From Synechocystis sp. LKSZ1 (GTDB lineage Bacteria; Cyanobacteriota; Cyanobacteriia; Cyanobacteriales; Microcystaceae), in assembly GCF_040436315.1 (NCBI RefSeq), contig NZ_AP031572.1, positions 620,001-684,000 on the forward strand: a stretch of DNA of 64,000 nucleotides, written 5' to 3'. A program made the position numbers and the translations under genes. Positions 19,937-31,187 of the stretch are shown piece after piece (the first letter of the stretch is position 1; every line of letters begins with the position of its first letter). The notes beneath the pieces are model-generated. The model ran no database searches. It saw nothing but the letters and a program-made list of their open reading frames with translations, and was not told the origin of the DNA.

Positions 19937-20118
19937 AACAACGAAAAACCTGAACGGGCATCAGTAGCTCAATCATGACTGATCTTCCGGCTAATGTTCG
20001 CATAGGGCCGCTGACAACGCTTCTTCTTTTCGGCCCTGACGAAAATCCCTCAAAATCCCCGGCATCTTCTCCTACAATGGAAGACGCGATAAGTAAAAAT
20101 ACCAGGGGAAAAATACTC

Positions 20119-20397
20119 ATGCTGGCGGGCAAGTCTGAATTTCCGGCAACATTATCAGATCGAGAGCTTGAAATCCTAGATTTGGTAGCAACAGGCCTCA
20201 CCAATCTCGAAATCTCCCAGCATTTGGAAATTAGCAAGCGGACAGTAGACAATCATATCAGCAACATTTTAACGAAAACGAAAACCGACAATCGGGTCGA
20301 ACTGGTGCGCTGGGCCCTGCAGTGGGGCAAAGTCTGTCTCAATGAGGTCAATTGTTGTGTCCTTCCCCATCCTTCCCTTCCGAATGAAGATAATTAA
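20119..20397 (+). CDS. pedR: LuxR-type small regulator resembling PedR
   Basis: With ATG 20119 the product is 92 residues and is nearly all a LuxR/GerE helix-turn-helix: LSDRELEILDLVATGLTNLEISQHLEISKRTVDNHISNIL. It has no receiver domain. The size and the C-terminal RWALQWGKVCLNEVNCC resemble PedR, a cyanobacterial regulator that responds to photosynthetic electron transport through thioredoxin; the Cys residues here could serve that role. AGGGG lies 10 bases before this ATG. The frame is open 48 codons further upstream with other possible starts (20077), but that part looks non-coding. It is divergent from the GgtC-like gene. Confidence 0.7.
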   Translation: MLAGKSEFPATLSDRELEILDLVATGLTNLEISQHLEISKRTVDNHISNILTKTKTDNRVELVRWALQWGKVCLNEVNCCVLPHPSLPNEDN

Positions 20398-20621
20398 TTT
20401 CCTTGAACCATAAAGCTTTGCAACAAAATAGCCAACAGCGCCTGACAGGGCCTTTTAGAGCCGTGACAATAGAAGTAGGGACTGGCAAAGGGCTTGTCTA
20501 GGGGGGTTATGGCAGAATTGAGTCTAACCCTTTAAGAATAGTGGTTGAAGGAGTAATTTGCTTTTTTGCACAATGCCAAGGGCCCGTCCTGAATCGTTAT
20601 ATTGGCTAGGAGGGACTTGAA

Positions 20622-20849
20622 ATGACTGCAAACTTATCGGCTAATCTGCTCAATAAAAGCTACATAACCGACTATTTTTTAGACGGCTACTATCTAAAAT
20701 CGGAAGCCACTGTGCAAAGTCAGTATCCCACGGTTGAAGAGCACATCCAGATCGTGCTCCCCCATCAGTCTCATCCCATTCTCGTCCAGGTGATGGAAAT
20801 TGTCGAAGTTAGTGAAGATGAATACAAAATCTACTTGGTAACGGTATAA
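20622..20849 (+). CDS. Small conserved-type protein of unknown function
   Basis: A 75-residue soluble protein preceded by a strong ribosome-binding site (AGGAGGG, about 6 bases before ATG). It has no signal peptide or membrane segment. The C-terminal half alternates hydrophobic and acidic residues (HPILVQVMEIVEVSEDEYKI), suggesting beta strands. I do not recognise a family. The next gene begins 33 bp downstream, so the two may be co-transcribed. Confidence 0.65.
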   Translation: MTANLSANLLNKSYITDYFLDGYYLKSEATVQSQYPTVEEHIQIVLPHQSHPILVQVMEIVEVSEDEYKIYLVTV

Positions 20850-20882
20850 ACTGTGTCCAACGCCTAAGACAATCCCTTGCCC

Positions 20883-21545
20883 ATGCGCCTGCCCCTGCCC
20901 CAATTTGTCATTGAAGAACGGCCACCCCAGCATATTGCAGAGGTAATCGAAACGAGCAGTACCGGGTTTTTGGCCCAGTGTCTGGAACCGGAAGACCTGA
21001 GTTTTCCGGCCATGCCGCCCTTTGGCAGTTGGGTGCAGGCCAGGGATGAGGAGTCCCAAAATCTTATTTTTGGCATTGTCAGTCACGTCACCACTGCTCC
21101 GATCGATTCCGTCCACCGGGCCAGGGCCATGGGACTATCCCTAGCAGAATTGCGGGAACAGCAACCCCAAATTTTTGCCATGCTCAAAACGGAGTTCTAT
21201 GCGACCTTGGTGGGCTTTGAACAGGCCCCGGCATCGAACAACGGCCATCATCGCGGGAGCATTTATCATTATTTGCCGCCCTGTCCACCCCAGATCCACC
21301 AAGCGGTTTATCAGTGCGCACCCGAGGAGGTAATCCACTTCAGCGAGAAGCCCGATTTTCTACGAATTTTACTGGAAGTCAAGGAGGCCCCCGTGGATGC
21401 CCTGGTTGCAGCGACGGTTCGGGGGGTTTATGGCCTGCGCAAAGGAGACCATCGCTGGCTGGTCAATGTCGGCCGCCACCTCAGCCTACTCCTCAAGGAT
21501 GACTATGACCGCCTACGCTACATTCTCAGCCAAGTTCATCTCTAG
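20883..21545 (+). CDS. Unknown protein with possible HAS-barrel N-terminus
   Basis: A 220-residue soluble protein. Residues 15-70 (IAEVIETSSTGFLAQC..., GSWVQARD, IFGIVSHV) follow the pattern of the small beta-barrel (HAS barrel) found at the N-terminus of HerA-type ATPases and ATP synthase subunits, but no ATPase domain follows. The rest is charged and helical, with no recognised motif. ATG 20883 is used; an in-frame TTG two codons earlier is possible. It follows the 75-residue gene closely. The barrel call is my inference from sequence pattern only. Confidence 0.65.
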   Translation: MRLPLPQFVIEERPPQHIAEVIETSSTGFLAQCLEPEDLSFPAMPPFGSWVQARDEESQNLIFGIVSHVTTAPIDSVHRARAMGLSLAELREQQPQIFAMLKTEFYATLVGFEQAPASNNGHHRGSIYHYLPPCPPQIHQAVYQCAPEEVIHFSEKPDFLRILLEVKEAPVDALVAATVRGVYGLRKGDHRWLVNVGRHLSLLLKDDYDRLRYILSQVHL

Positions 21546-21637
21546 GCCAGAAAATTGAGGGACACAATTCTAGGCTTTCTTGGTAAAGATTTGTAAACTG
21601 TAGAATAATCTATGATGATGGTTTCTAGAAAGGCGGA

Positions 21638-22549
21638 ATGAATAAATTAATGCGTATTGAACGTTTGCTCCTGATAGCTCATATCGCCTCCATGGGCTTT
21701 GGGCTGGCGGGCCTTTTGTTGGTCTTGCCCCATCCTGAATTTATTGCCAACCTTCCAGACATTGGCAAGACAGCCTTTGCTTGGTCAATGGCGGGGGGCG
21801 GTGTGATGTATATGCTATTGGGGACAGCTGCCGTAGCGGTCTATGCCTTTCGGACCTTGGGCCTGTGGCATTGGCTGGGGTTTATGATTCCGGCGATTGG
21901 CCTATCCCTCAGTGCCGAACTCCTGGGTACAAGTACAGGTTTTCCCTTTGGCCACTATCGTTACCTCTCCGGCCTAGGGTACAAAATTGCGGGACTAGTT
22001 CCTTTTACCATTCCCCTCTCTTGGTTTTATCTGGGCCTAAGTGCTTACCTCCTCGTCCGCATGGGCCTGAAAAATAGCCAACTAGCGGTTTGGCTCCAGG
22101 AATTCACGGCCATTATCCTCGGTGCTCTCCTGCTGATGTCCTGGGATTTTGTGCTAGACCCGGCCATGAGTCAAACGACGATGCCTTTCTGGGTCTGGGA
22201 TGTGCCAGGGGCCTTTTTTGGGATGCCTTACCAAAACTTTGCGGGCTGGTTTGGTACTGGTGCTGTCTTTATGACCGTTGCGACTCTCCTCTGGCGGGCG
22301 AAGCCCCTCAACCTTCCCGAAGAACAGCCCGGCTTACCCCTTGCTATTTACCTCAGTAACTTTGCCTTTGCGACGGTGATGAGTTTAGGCGCGAGCATCT
22401 ATCCCCCCATTGGGTTGGGACTGATCCTGGGGGTTGCTCCGGCCCTGTATTTCTACCGTCGGGCCTTACCGGAATCTCGGTCAACGGCAGTGTCTCGCCT
22501 ACGGTCAGTGATTGAACGCGACAAAACGGATCTGGCTACGATTAAATAA
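21638..22549 (+). CDS. cruF: Carotenoid 1',2'-hydratase CruF
   Basis: A 303-residue membrane protein with about seven to eight hydrophobic segments, of the cyanobacterial carotenoid biosynthesis (DUF422-like) family. The segment SAELLGTSTGFPFGHYRY and the later MSWDFVLDPAMSQ are typical of CruF. CruF hydrates the psi end of gamma-carotene on the way to myxoxanthophyll (myxol glycoside), acting in the membrane. Its pathway partner cruG lies 1.1 kb downstream on the same strand, separated by two small secreted-protein genes. Confidence 0.85.
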   Translation: MNKLMRIERLLLIAHIASMGFGLAGLLLVLPHPEFIANLPDIGKTAFAWSMAGGGVMYMLLGTAAVAVYAFRTLGLWHWLGFMIPAIGLSLSAELLGTSTGFPFGHYRYLSGLGYKIAGLVPFTIPLSWFYLGLSAYLLVRMGLKNSQLAVWLQEFTAIILGALLLMSWDFVLDPAMSQTTMPFWVWDVPGAFFGMPYQNFAGWFGTGAVFMTVATLLWRAKPLNLPEEQPGLPLAIYLSNFAFATVMSLGASIYPPIGLGLILGVAPALYFYRRALPESRSTAVSRLRSVIERDKTDLATIK

Positions 22550-22801
22550 TGCGTAGTTGATGATAGTGGTACACGGCTTCTAACAACGGACTTTCTGAAC
22601 CCTACTTCTAATCGTCATCACATCCATTTAATTGGTTAACCGTGGGAACTCTACCAACGATTAACGGTATTCCAATGAGTTCCCATTACATTAAAAGAAG
22701 TTAAGTAGAATGCCCGTTCGACTACAGATTTAGACCGATGTTTTAGCCTTAAGTCATACCCAATTTTCAAAGAACACGTCAATCCATTAAGGCTCTATGT
22801 C

Positions 22802-23122
22802 ATGTCAATAAAACGAAACCTAACATTATTGCTCAGTACTGTGACGCTAATGTTTGCGAGTATGCCGGTCTTGGCACGGGGAATTTCGACGCTTAAAGCG
22901 GCAACACCTAATACTCGTATTAATGTCAGGACTCAACCAACCATTAAATCAAGTGCCCCCCAGTATGGTCTTCCCGGCGATAAAGTGAAAGTCATTGAGT
23001 GTGTTCAAGACAAAGACACCAAAGGCAGTGATTTGAACTGGTGTAAGGTTCAGTTTACAAAGTCTAAGGCTGTCGGCTGGGTGCGGAGTGATTTCATTAT
23101 TTTTGCGGATGGCGGGGAGTAA
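22802..23122 (+). CDS. Small exported SH3b-domain protein
   Basis: A 106-residue protein with a clear signal peptide (KRN start, hydrophobic core, cleavage after about Ala25 in PVLARG). The mature part is one bacterial SH3 domain: INVRTQPT at the start, GDKVKVIECVQD in the middle and GWVRSDFI at the end, with two Cys that may form a disulfide. Such domains often bind cell wall or act as small periplasmic binding modules. It sits between cruF and cruG, with a 252-bp leader of its own. It has no obvious link to carotenoid synthesis. Confidence 0.75.
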   Translation: MSIKRNLTLLLSTVTLMFASMPVLARGISTLKAATPNTRINVRTQPTIKSSAPQYGLPGDKVKVIECVQDKDTKGSDLNWCKVQFTKSKAVGWVRSDFIIFADGGE

Positions 23123-23202
23123 TTGTTAATAAATCTAAAGATAAGTAACCTCTATCTTTGATTTTTGTCTTTAATTAAGATTGCCCGCATAACGCAATAA
23201 TC

Positions 23203-23532
23203 ATGAAGAAATCATTAACGGCTGTTTCTACCCTTGTTCTGTCTACATCGGCATTGATGCTAGCAAGTTTACCGAGTGTTGCCGCTATTCCTCTCTTTAA
23301 TGCAACTTGTCCTGGCAAAATTGAAGTCCATGCCGATCAAGGGGGCCCTATTTATATTAACGGTAAGGAAACCAAGTTAATTGTCAAAAAATCCAAATAC
23401 TACGAAGCCAAGCTACCAAAAGGAGCTAATTCTGACATTGTCATTTCAGTAGCGATTAATCCGGATGATTCGGTCACAGTGAGCTATACCGGAAAGAAGG
23501 GAGCCAATGGAATTTGCACCGTTAAAGAATAA
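23203..23532 (+). CDS. Small exported protein of unknown function
   Basis: A 109-residue protein with a signal peptide (MKKSLTAVSTLVLSTSALML..., cleavage near SVAA). The mature part of about 80 residues has two Cys (one near each end, in NATCPGK and NGICTVKE) that could pair, and short beta-type segments. I do not recognise a family. It lies 80 bp after the SH3b gene and is followed by a terminator, so the two may form a unit. Confidence 0.65.
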   Translation: MKKSLTAVSTLVLSTSALMLASLPSVAAIPLFNATCPGKIEVHADQGGPIYINGKETKLIVKKSKYYEAKLPKGANSDIVISVAINPDDSVTVSYTGKKGANGICTVKE

Positions 23533-23563
23533 GTTTTAAATTTGTTTTCAATTCTCAGTCCTG

Positions 23564-23591
23564 CCTTCTCCCTGTCGGGGGAAGGATTTTT
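23564..23591 (+). terminator. Rho-independent terminator before cruG
   Basis: CCTTCTCCC pairs with GGGGGAAGG (nine pairs, one G-U) over a four-base loop, followed by ATTTTTG. It ends the transcript of the two small secreted-protein genes and implies that cruG has its own promoter. Confidence 0.8.
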
Positions 23592-23679
23592 GTTGGGGCC
23601 GATCTGCTTGGGGGGTTGAGATAGGCCGGCCATTGGTGAACAATGCTATAGGTTTAACTTAGTTGGTGAACGTTTGAAT

Positions 23680-24858
23680 ATGCTGGAATTGGCCCTAGCC
23701 TGTAGTCTATTGCTATCCCTACAAGGCCCTGCAACGTTGGTTTTAATGTCTCGTCTGTTGAAGGGGGCCAATCGGCAACGGCCCCTAGAGCCACAAATTG
23801 CTCGGCCAGAGCAGGCTGGCCAGGTTTCCATTGTCGTACCAACGTTGAATGAAGCGGAACGCATTGGCCCCTGCCTCCAGGGCCTATACCAGCAAGATAC
23901 CATTGTGCGCGAAATCCTCGTCGTAGATAGTCGTTCCCAGGACGGGACTGGTGACAAAGTTCTGCAGATGGCGGCTCAAGATCAGCGTTTTCACTTGCTG
24001 ACCGATAATCCCCTGCCGCCGGGGTGGGTGGGCCGGCCCTGGGCCTTAAATTATGGTTTTGAACAAAGCTCTCCGGACAGTAAATGGATTCTGGGTATTG
24101 ATGCCGATACCCAACCCCAACCGGGACTGGTTGCCGCCGTGGTTCAGGCCGCCGAAACCCATGGTTATGACCTGCTATCCCTCTCGCCACAATTTATTCT
24201 GAAAACCGCTGATGAATGGTGGCTCCAACCGGCCCTGTTAATGACGCTCCTCTACCGCTTCGATTCCTCCGGTGTGCGCCAGAGTGACCCCGAACGGGTG
24301 ATGGCCAATGGGCAATGTTTTCTCTGTCGCCGGGCCGTTCTAGAAAAATTAGGGGGTTATCAATCAGCCGCCCGTTCCTTTTGTGATGACGTGACCCTCG
24401 CTCGCTACGCGGCCCAACAGGGTTTTCGGGTTGGCTTTTTTGACGGGGCCAAGGTGATTCGCGTTCGTATGTACGAAGGATTTGGGGAAACCTGGCGGGA
24501 ATGGGGCCGTTCCCTCGACCTCAAAGATGCCACCACACCCACCCAACTCTGGGGAGATGTGGCCCTGTTGGTATTGGTGCAATGCCTGCCGGGTTTGCTG
24601 GTTCCCGTCCTGGCCCTGGCCTGGGGTTTGGGCTTTGATTTCTTGACTTTGCAGGGGGCTTTGGCCCTAAATCTGGCCCTGGTGGCGATTCGCTTTGCCC
24701 TCCTGGTGGCGATTCGGCCCTCTTATTATCGAGCCCCTGGGGAAGCCACGGGGGCCTGGGCCTTTTGGTTATCGCCCTTTGCCGATGTCCTCGCAGTGAT
24801 TCGAATTATTCTCTCGGCCCAAAAACAGCCCAAGCAATGGCGCGGACGCACCTATTAA
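23680..24858 (+). CDS. cruG: Carotenoid 2'-O-glycosyltransferase CruG
   Basis: A 392-residue family-2 glycosyltransferase with an N-terminal hydrophobic segment and two to three more near the C-terminus. The catalytic part has SIVVPTLNEAERI, the acidic pairs VVDSRSQDGT and GIDADTQPQP (DXD-type), and a later CDDVTLARYA. It matches the CruG type, which adds the sugar to 2'-hydroxymyxol to give myxoxanthophyll. cruF lies upstream on the same strand. ATG 23680 is used; a TTG two codons upstream is also possible. The methylase gene starts 3 bp after its stop. Confidence 0.82.
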   Translation: MLELALACSLLLSLQGPATLVLMSRLLKGANRQRPLEPQIARPEQAGQVSIVVPTLNEAERIGPCLQGLYQQDTIVREILVVDSRSQDGTGDKVLQMAAQDQRFHLLTDNPLPPGWVGRPWALNYGFEQSSPDSKWILGIDADTQPQPGLVAAVVQAAETHGYDLLSLSPQFILKTADEWWLQPALLMTLLYRFDSSGVRQSDPERVMANGQCFLCRRAVLEKLGGYQSAARSFCDDVTLARYAAQQGFRVGFFDGAKVIRVRMYEGFGETWREWGRSLDLKDATTPTQLWGDVALLVLVQCLPGLLVPVLALAWGLGFDFLTLQGALALNLALVAIRFALLVAIRPSYYRAPGEATGAWAFWLSPFADVLAVIRIILSAQKQPKQWRGRTY

Positions 24859-24861
24859 ATC

Positions 24862-25674
24862 ATGGAAAATACCATTAAAAGCCCACTCCGTTACCCTGGG
24901 GGGAAGTCCAAGGCCCTGGCCCAAATCCTGGCCCATTTGCCTAGTCATATCACTGACTATCGAGAACCGTTTATTGGCGGCGGCTCGGTCTTTTTGGCAA
25001 TTCGACAGTTACTCGGTGAAAATCTTCACCATTATTGGATCAATGACCTCAACTACGACCTTTATTGTTTTTGGGCCTGCGTGCAGCACAATTTAGATCA
25101 GCTAACGACAGATATTCAAAAAATAAAGCAACATCAATGTAATGGTCGCCAACTATTTAAGTCCCTAACGGCAGACCATCAGGAATTAACGCAACTACAG
25201 AGGGCCGTTCGTTTTTTTGTTTTGAATCGCATTACTTTTTCGGGAACTGTCGAGTCGGGGGGCTATTCCCAACACGCCTTTGAACAACGCTTTACTGATT
25301 CTGCTATCCAGCGCTTGGCTAACTTGGGCCCTTGTTTAGCCGGAGTTAAAATTACCAACCTAGACTACGACGCCTTGCTCCAGGCCCCAGGGGAAGACGT
25401 CTTTATCTTTCTAGATCCGCCCTATCTAAGTGCCACCAGTTCAAAACTCTACGGTAAAAAAGGAGATTTACATACGGCCTTTAATCATCAACGTTTTGCC
25501 GAGAATATGCAAAAATGTCCCCACCGTTGGCTGATTACCTACGATGATTCTTCGGAAATTCGAGACCTGTTTAGTTTTGCTCAGATTTTTGAGTGGGATT
25601 TACAGTACGGGATGAATAATTACAAACAAAAGAAGGCGGCTAGAGGGAAGGAGTTAATGATCAAAAATTATTGA
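24862..25674 (+). CDS. D12-class adenine-N6 DNA methyltransferase (Dam-like), orphan
   Basis: A 270-residue methylase with motif X PLRYPGGKSK at 8-17, the SAM site EPFIGGGSVF (motif I) and catalytic DPPY at 185-188 (motif IV), in the order of the alpha/D12 class. Synechocystis 6803 has a D12-class enzyme that methylates GATC; the target here is not proven by sequence. No restriction enzyme gene is adjacent, so it looks like a solitary methylase. The gene follows cruG after 3 bp and is likely co-transcribed with it. Confidence 0.88.
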   Translation: MENTIKSPLRYPGGKSKALAQILAHLPSHITDYREPFIGGGSVFLAIRQLLGENLHHYWINDLNYDLYCFWACVQHNLDQLTTDIQKIKQHQCNGRQLFKSLTADHQELTQLQRAVRFFVLNRITFSGTVESGGYSQHAFEQRFTDSAIQRLANLGPCLAGVKITNLDYDALLQAPGEDVFIFLDPPYLSATSSKLYGKKGDLHTAFNHQRFAENMQKCPHRWLITYDDSSEIRDLFSFAQIFEWDLQYGMNNYKQKKAARGKELMIKNY

Positions 25675-25700
25675 TCTTGTACCAATTCACTAAATTAGAG

Positions 25701-26864
25701 TTAGGGTAAAACCTGCACTTGATTAGCAGCCCATTGGGCCTTTTCTCGGGCTAAATCTGTACTATCAGCTCGGGCCAGGGCCACTCCCATTCGTCGATAG
25801 GGCCTGGTATCCGGTTTACCAAAGAGACGCAAATCCACGCCCGCTTGGCTCAGGGCCTGTTCCACTCCCTGGAAAGATACCGAGGAAGCCGCCTCTGAAG
25901 CCAGAATCACCGCACTGGCCGCCGGGCCATACAGGCTAATTTCCGGAATGGGTAGGCTCAGAACAGCCCGCAGGTGCAATTCAAACTCGTTCAAGTTTTG
26001 GGAAATGAGCGTCACCATGCCTGTATCGTGGGGCCGGGGCGACAGTTCCGAGAAAATCACCTCCTCGGCAGTGACAAAAAATTCCACCCCAAAAATACCG
26101 GCTCCTCCCAAGGCGTTGGTCACGGTTGCGGCGATGGCCTGGGCCTGCTGTAACTGTTCCGGCGTTAGACGGGCCGGTTGCCAAGATTCCTGATAGTCCC
26201 CTCGTTCCTGGCGATGGCCAATGGGGGGACAGAACAGCGTCGGCCCCTGCCATTGTTTAATGGTTAACAGGGTAATTTCTAGCTCAAAGGGTATAAATTC
26301 TTCGATAATTACCTTCTGGCTATCCCCCCGCGACTCGGCAATGGCTGCTTGCCAGGCCCTTTCCACCTCCGCAGAGGAATGGACGACGGATTGGCCCTTA
26401 CCGGAGGAGGACATCACTGGCTTCACTACCTGGGGAAAACCGATGTCCTGCGCCACGGTCTGCATTTCCGCCAAACTGGAAGCGTAGGCATATTTGGCCG
26501 TGCGAAGCCCCAACTCCCGATGGGCCAAGTCCCGGATGCGGTCACGGTTCATGGTGTAGTGGGTGGCCTTGGCCGTGGGAATGACCGTAATCCCCCGTTG
26601 CTCAAATTCCGCTAACTTTTCCGTGCGAATGGCCTCAATTTCAGGAATCAGATAATCTGGCTGATGCTTGCTGACGACTCGCTCTAGGTCTTCGGCACTG
26701 AGCATAGAGATCACTTCTCTGGCATCGGCCACCTGCATGGCAGGGGCATTGTCGTAGCGGTCTACGGCGATGACGGTATTGCCCAGACGTTGGGCCGCAA
26801 TCACAAATTCCTTGCCTAGTTCCCCGGCCCCGAGAACCATTAATTTTTTCGGTAGGCTTAGCAT
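25701..26864 (-). CDS. purT: Formate-dependent phosphoribosylglycinamide formyltransferase 2
   Basis: A 387-residue ATP-grasp enzyme that formylates GAR with formate and ATP in purine synthesis. Visible features are the N-terminal Rossmann-like [13 protein letters not shown], the ATP-grasp segments [16 protein letters not shown] and [17 protein letters not shown], and the metal-binding [21 protein letters not shown] 26864 overlaps by one base the TGA of the upstream Uma2 gene (TGATG); a GTG one codon earlier is possible. Translational coupling with the Uma2 gene is likely but has no clear functional reason. Confidence 0.93.
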   Translation of the reverse strand: MLSLPKKLMVLGAGELGKEFVIAAQRLGNTVIAVDRYDNAPAMQVADAREVISMLSAEDLERVVSKHQPDYLIPEIEAIRTEKLAEFEQRGITVIPTAKATHYTMNRDRIRDLAHRELGLRTAKYAYASSLAEMQTVAQDIGFPQVVKPVMSSSGKGQSVVHSSAEVERAWQAAIAESRGDSQKVIIEEFIPFELEITLLTIKQWQGPTLFCPPIGHRQERGDYQESWQPARLTPEQLQQAQAIAATVTNALGGAGIFGVEFFVTAEEVIFSELSPRPHDTGMVTLISQNLNEFELHLRAVLSLPIPEISLYGPAASAVILASEAASSVSFQGVEQALSQAGVDLRLFGKPDTRPYRRMGVALARADSTDLAREKAQWAANQVQVLP

Positions 26865-27556
26865 CACAACTCCGGTTCAATTCCTAACGCTTTTAATTGT
26901 TCCGCTAAACGTTCGGCCCTTAGGCGTTCTTGCTTAACCCGCTGTCGTTCTTCCTCGATCGAGATTTGAGCATTGGCCAATTCCGCTTGCAGTTCCGCCG
27001 GGGTCAGTAGTTTTGCCCCATTATCCAGCCGATAAAAACCAATTAGTTTATCTTCAGGAACGAGACGCAAACCCAGGGCCTGACTTTGTTGATCCCAGAT
27101 CGGTTGGTAGGCCTCATTAGCGAGCTGATAACCCCTTAATTGTTCGGGAATCCATTCCCCTTTCGGATCGAAAAGCCAATATTCTTTAACCCCCAATTGT
27201 TGATAGAGCGTTTTTTTGAACTCTGTATCCTGGGAACGAGTGCTGGGGGAGGTCATCTCAAAGATCACGGCCGGAACCTGTCCCTCTTCCCAAAGTTTAT
27301 AACTCTCGCGACCACCAGGGGCCACATCGAAAATCACCATCACATCCGGTGCAACCCGTAGGCGCGGAAAGCCTTGGGAATAGTAGAGAAATTGATCCGC
27401 TAGCACCGTGGCCGGCCGTCCCGTCAGGTATTGCCGCAGGACTTCTAGGGTCACGAGGATGGCGTAGAGGTGGTCGTAGGATTCCGCCAAGGGTTCACCG
27501 TCCTCGCTGGGGTAAACAATCTCGTCTTGTGCCGGGGGAGTCAGGGTTTGAGTCAT
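26864..27556 (-). CDS. Uma2-family (DUF820) PD-(D/E)XK nuclease-like protein
   Basis: A 230-residue protein of the Uma2/DUF820 family, abundant in cyanobacteria. The restriction-nuclease-like core is visible as PDVMVIFD (acidic residue), [14 protein letters not shown] and KEYWLFDP. A charged helical tail of about 45 residues ([22 protein letters not shown]...) is probably a coiled coil, common in this family. Biological roles are largely unknown. It is coupled to purT downstream. A second, diverged Uma2 gene lies at 32,035-32,757. Confidence 0.82.
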   Translation of the reverse strand: MTQTLTPPAQDEIVYPSEDGEPLAESYDHLYAILVTLEVLRQYLTGRPATVLADQFLYYSQGFPRLRVAPDVMVIFDVAPGGRESYKLWEEGQVPAVIFEMTSPSTRSQDTEFKKTLYQQLGVKEYWLFDPKGEWIPEQLRGYQLANEAYQPIWDQQSQALGLRLVPEDKLIGFYRLDNGAKLLTPAELQAELANAQISIEEERQRVKQERLRAERLAEQLKALGIEPEL

Positions 27557-27607
27557 AGCCAGTTGGCCCCAGATAAGTGATCTGCGTTTCTCTATTGTAA
27601 AAGCGGC

Positions 27608-29632
<2,025 letters not shown>

Positions 29633-29701
29633 TTACAGGCGACACAAAAGCACTCTGGAAGATGATTTAGAGAGGGATGCAGATAGGTTTATAAACCCTA
29701 T

Positions 29702-30472
29702 TTACGCCCAACGGGGCGCATCGGCAGGGGGCACATCTTGCCAGCGGCCTGGCCCGACAGCACGGATTGCTTCCTCGAGGTTAACAGCTCCGGTGTAGAG
29801 GGCCTTACCAATAATTACGCCATTAACTCCCAAGGCTTCTAGGGAGAGTAGACTGAGTAGATCTCGTAGGGCGCTCACGCCTCCAGAAGCAATCACGGGA
29901 ATAGTTAAAACACTGGCCAATTCTCGCAAAGCCGCTAGGTTGGGGCCGACCAAGGTACCATCTCGATGAATATCGGTATAAATAATAGCGCAGGCCCCTA
30001 ATTGTTCCATCCGTTGGGCCAGTTCCGTGGCTTCCACCTCGGAGGTCTCTAACCAACCCCGCGTGGCTACCTTCCCGTTACGAGCATCGATGCCGACCAC
30101 AATTTGCCCTGGAAATTCCTGACACAGGGATTGCACTAGATCTGGCTGTTCCACGGCCACAGTGCCTAAAATAACTCGTTGTACCCCTAATTCCAGTAAC
30201 TGCGCCACGCTCTGACGATCCCGCAGGCCACCCCCCACTTGCACCGGAATATCAATGGCCCGCACAATGGCTTCAATGGCCGCTAAGTTTACGGGTTTGC
30301 CTTCCTTGGCCCCATCGAGATCTACCAAATGCAGACGACTGGCCCCCTGATTGGCCCATTGTCGGGCAACTTCCACGGGGTTTTCGTGAAAGACTTGGGA
30401 TTGCTGGTAATCCCCTTGGTAGAGACGAACGCAACGGCCGTCGAGGAGGTCAATGGCGGGCAAGATTTCCAT
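29702..30472 (-). CDS. hisA: Phosphoribosylformimino-AICAR-phosphate isomerase
   Basis: A 256-residue beta-alpha barrel enzyme of histidine synthesis that isomerises ProFAR to PRFAR. The catalytic Asp is in [13 protein letters not shown] near residue 8, and the second-half Asp is in [11 protein letters not shown]-like sequence ([16 protein letters not shown]). Phosphate-binding glycines (VGGGLR, IASGGVS) are present. It stands alone, as his genes do in cyanobacteria, upstream of gyrB and just left of the IS630 insertion. Confidence 0.95.
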   Translation of the reverse strand: MEILPAIDLLDGRCVRLYQGDYQQSQVFHENPVEVARQWANQGASRLHLVDLDGAKEGKPVNLAAIEAIVRAIDIPVQVGGGLRDRQSVAQLLELGVQRVILGTVAVEQPDLVQSLCQEFPGQIVVGIDARNGKVATRGWLETSEVEATELAQRMEQLGACAIIYTDIHRDGTLVGPNLAALRELASVLTIPVIASGGVSALRDLLSLLSLEALGVNGVIIGKALYTGAVNLEEAIRAVGPGRWQDVPPADAPRWA

Positions 30473-30836
30473 AACAGTTAGCCGAAAATTCTTATTGTAT
30501 CTTTAATTCAGGTGGCTCAAGTTACTTGAGAAGACCGTGTACCAGAGGCATTGGTAAAGCATATGTATTGCCACAGGATTGATGAAAGAAGTGATTTGGG
30601 CTAAATTTAGCCATCGTGAGCACTCCAGCAACTTTAGAGCTAATATGTGACTGACTATTTTTTGATATGTAAGCTAACCAATGGTATTGGGTTCCCCTGT
30701 CTTTAGTGTCTGTGTATCTGGTAGCTCTTGGCTATGGGTTGCGTGGAATAGTATTGATGAGGATTACAGCAGATTCTCCGACGGAACGGTACAATGCAGG
30801 ACGAGCCTATCACTGCATTAAGAGCCATAGAGTACC

Positions 30837-31187
30837 ATGCCTCCCCTATCCATGGAGCTTCGAGAGAGAATTATCCTTGCCTACGAAAAAGGTAATACTT
30901 CCATCAGAAAGGTCGCTGAGCAGTTTCATGTCAGCAAAACCACCGTCCATGACCTTATCGTCTTAAAACGCACCACTGGGCAACTGATGCCCAAGCCACC
31001 TAGTGGAGGTAAGCCCAGTCGCCTCATGGGCACCGAAGCCCAAGTGATTGCCATGGTGGGCAAACATCCCGATTACACTCTGAGCGAGTATTGTGAGCTT
31101 TGGCTAGAGCGAACGGGTATCGATATGAGCGAAAGTACCATGTGTACCTTTTTGAAGCGCCTGAAATTAACTCGTAAAAAAAACTAA
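30837..31187 (+). CDS. IS630 transposase, first frame (DNA-binding part)
   Basis: A 116-residue frame with two helix-turn-helix units: the first at about residues 6-40 (RERIILAYEKG...IRKVAEQFHVSKTTVHDLI) and a second winged-helix-like region (DYTLSEYCELWLERTGIDMSESTMCTFLKRL) that binds the terminal repeats. It ends at a TAA just after a run of eight A (31,176-31,183), where the reading frame of the catalytic part takes over. Without frameshifting the product would only bind DNA. Confidence 0.85.
   Translation: MPPLSMELRERIILAYEKGNTSIRKVAEQFHVSKTTVHDLIVLKRTTGQLMPKPPSGGKPSRLMGTEAQVIAMVGKHPDYTLSEYCELWLERTGIDMSESTMCTFLKRLKLTRKKN

Noticed and set aside
23654-24190. 178-residue minus-strand open frame
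   Set aside because: It is antisense to cruG, is Pro/Arg-rich and has no family resemblance.
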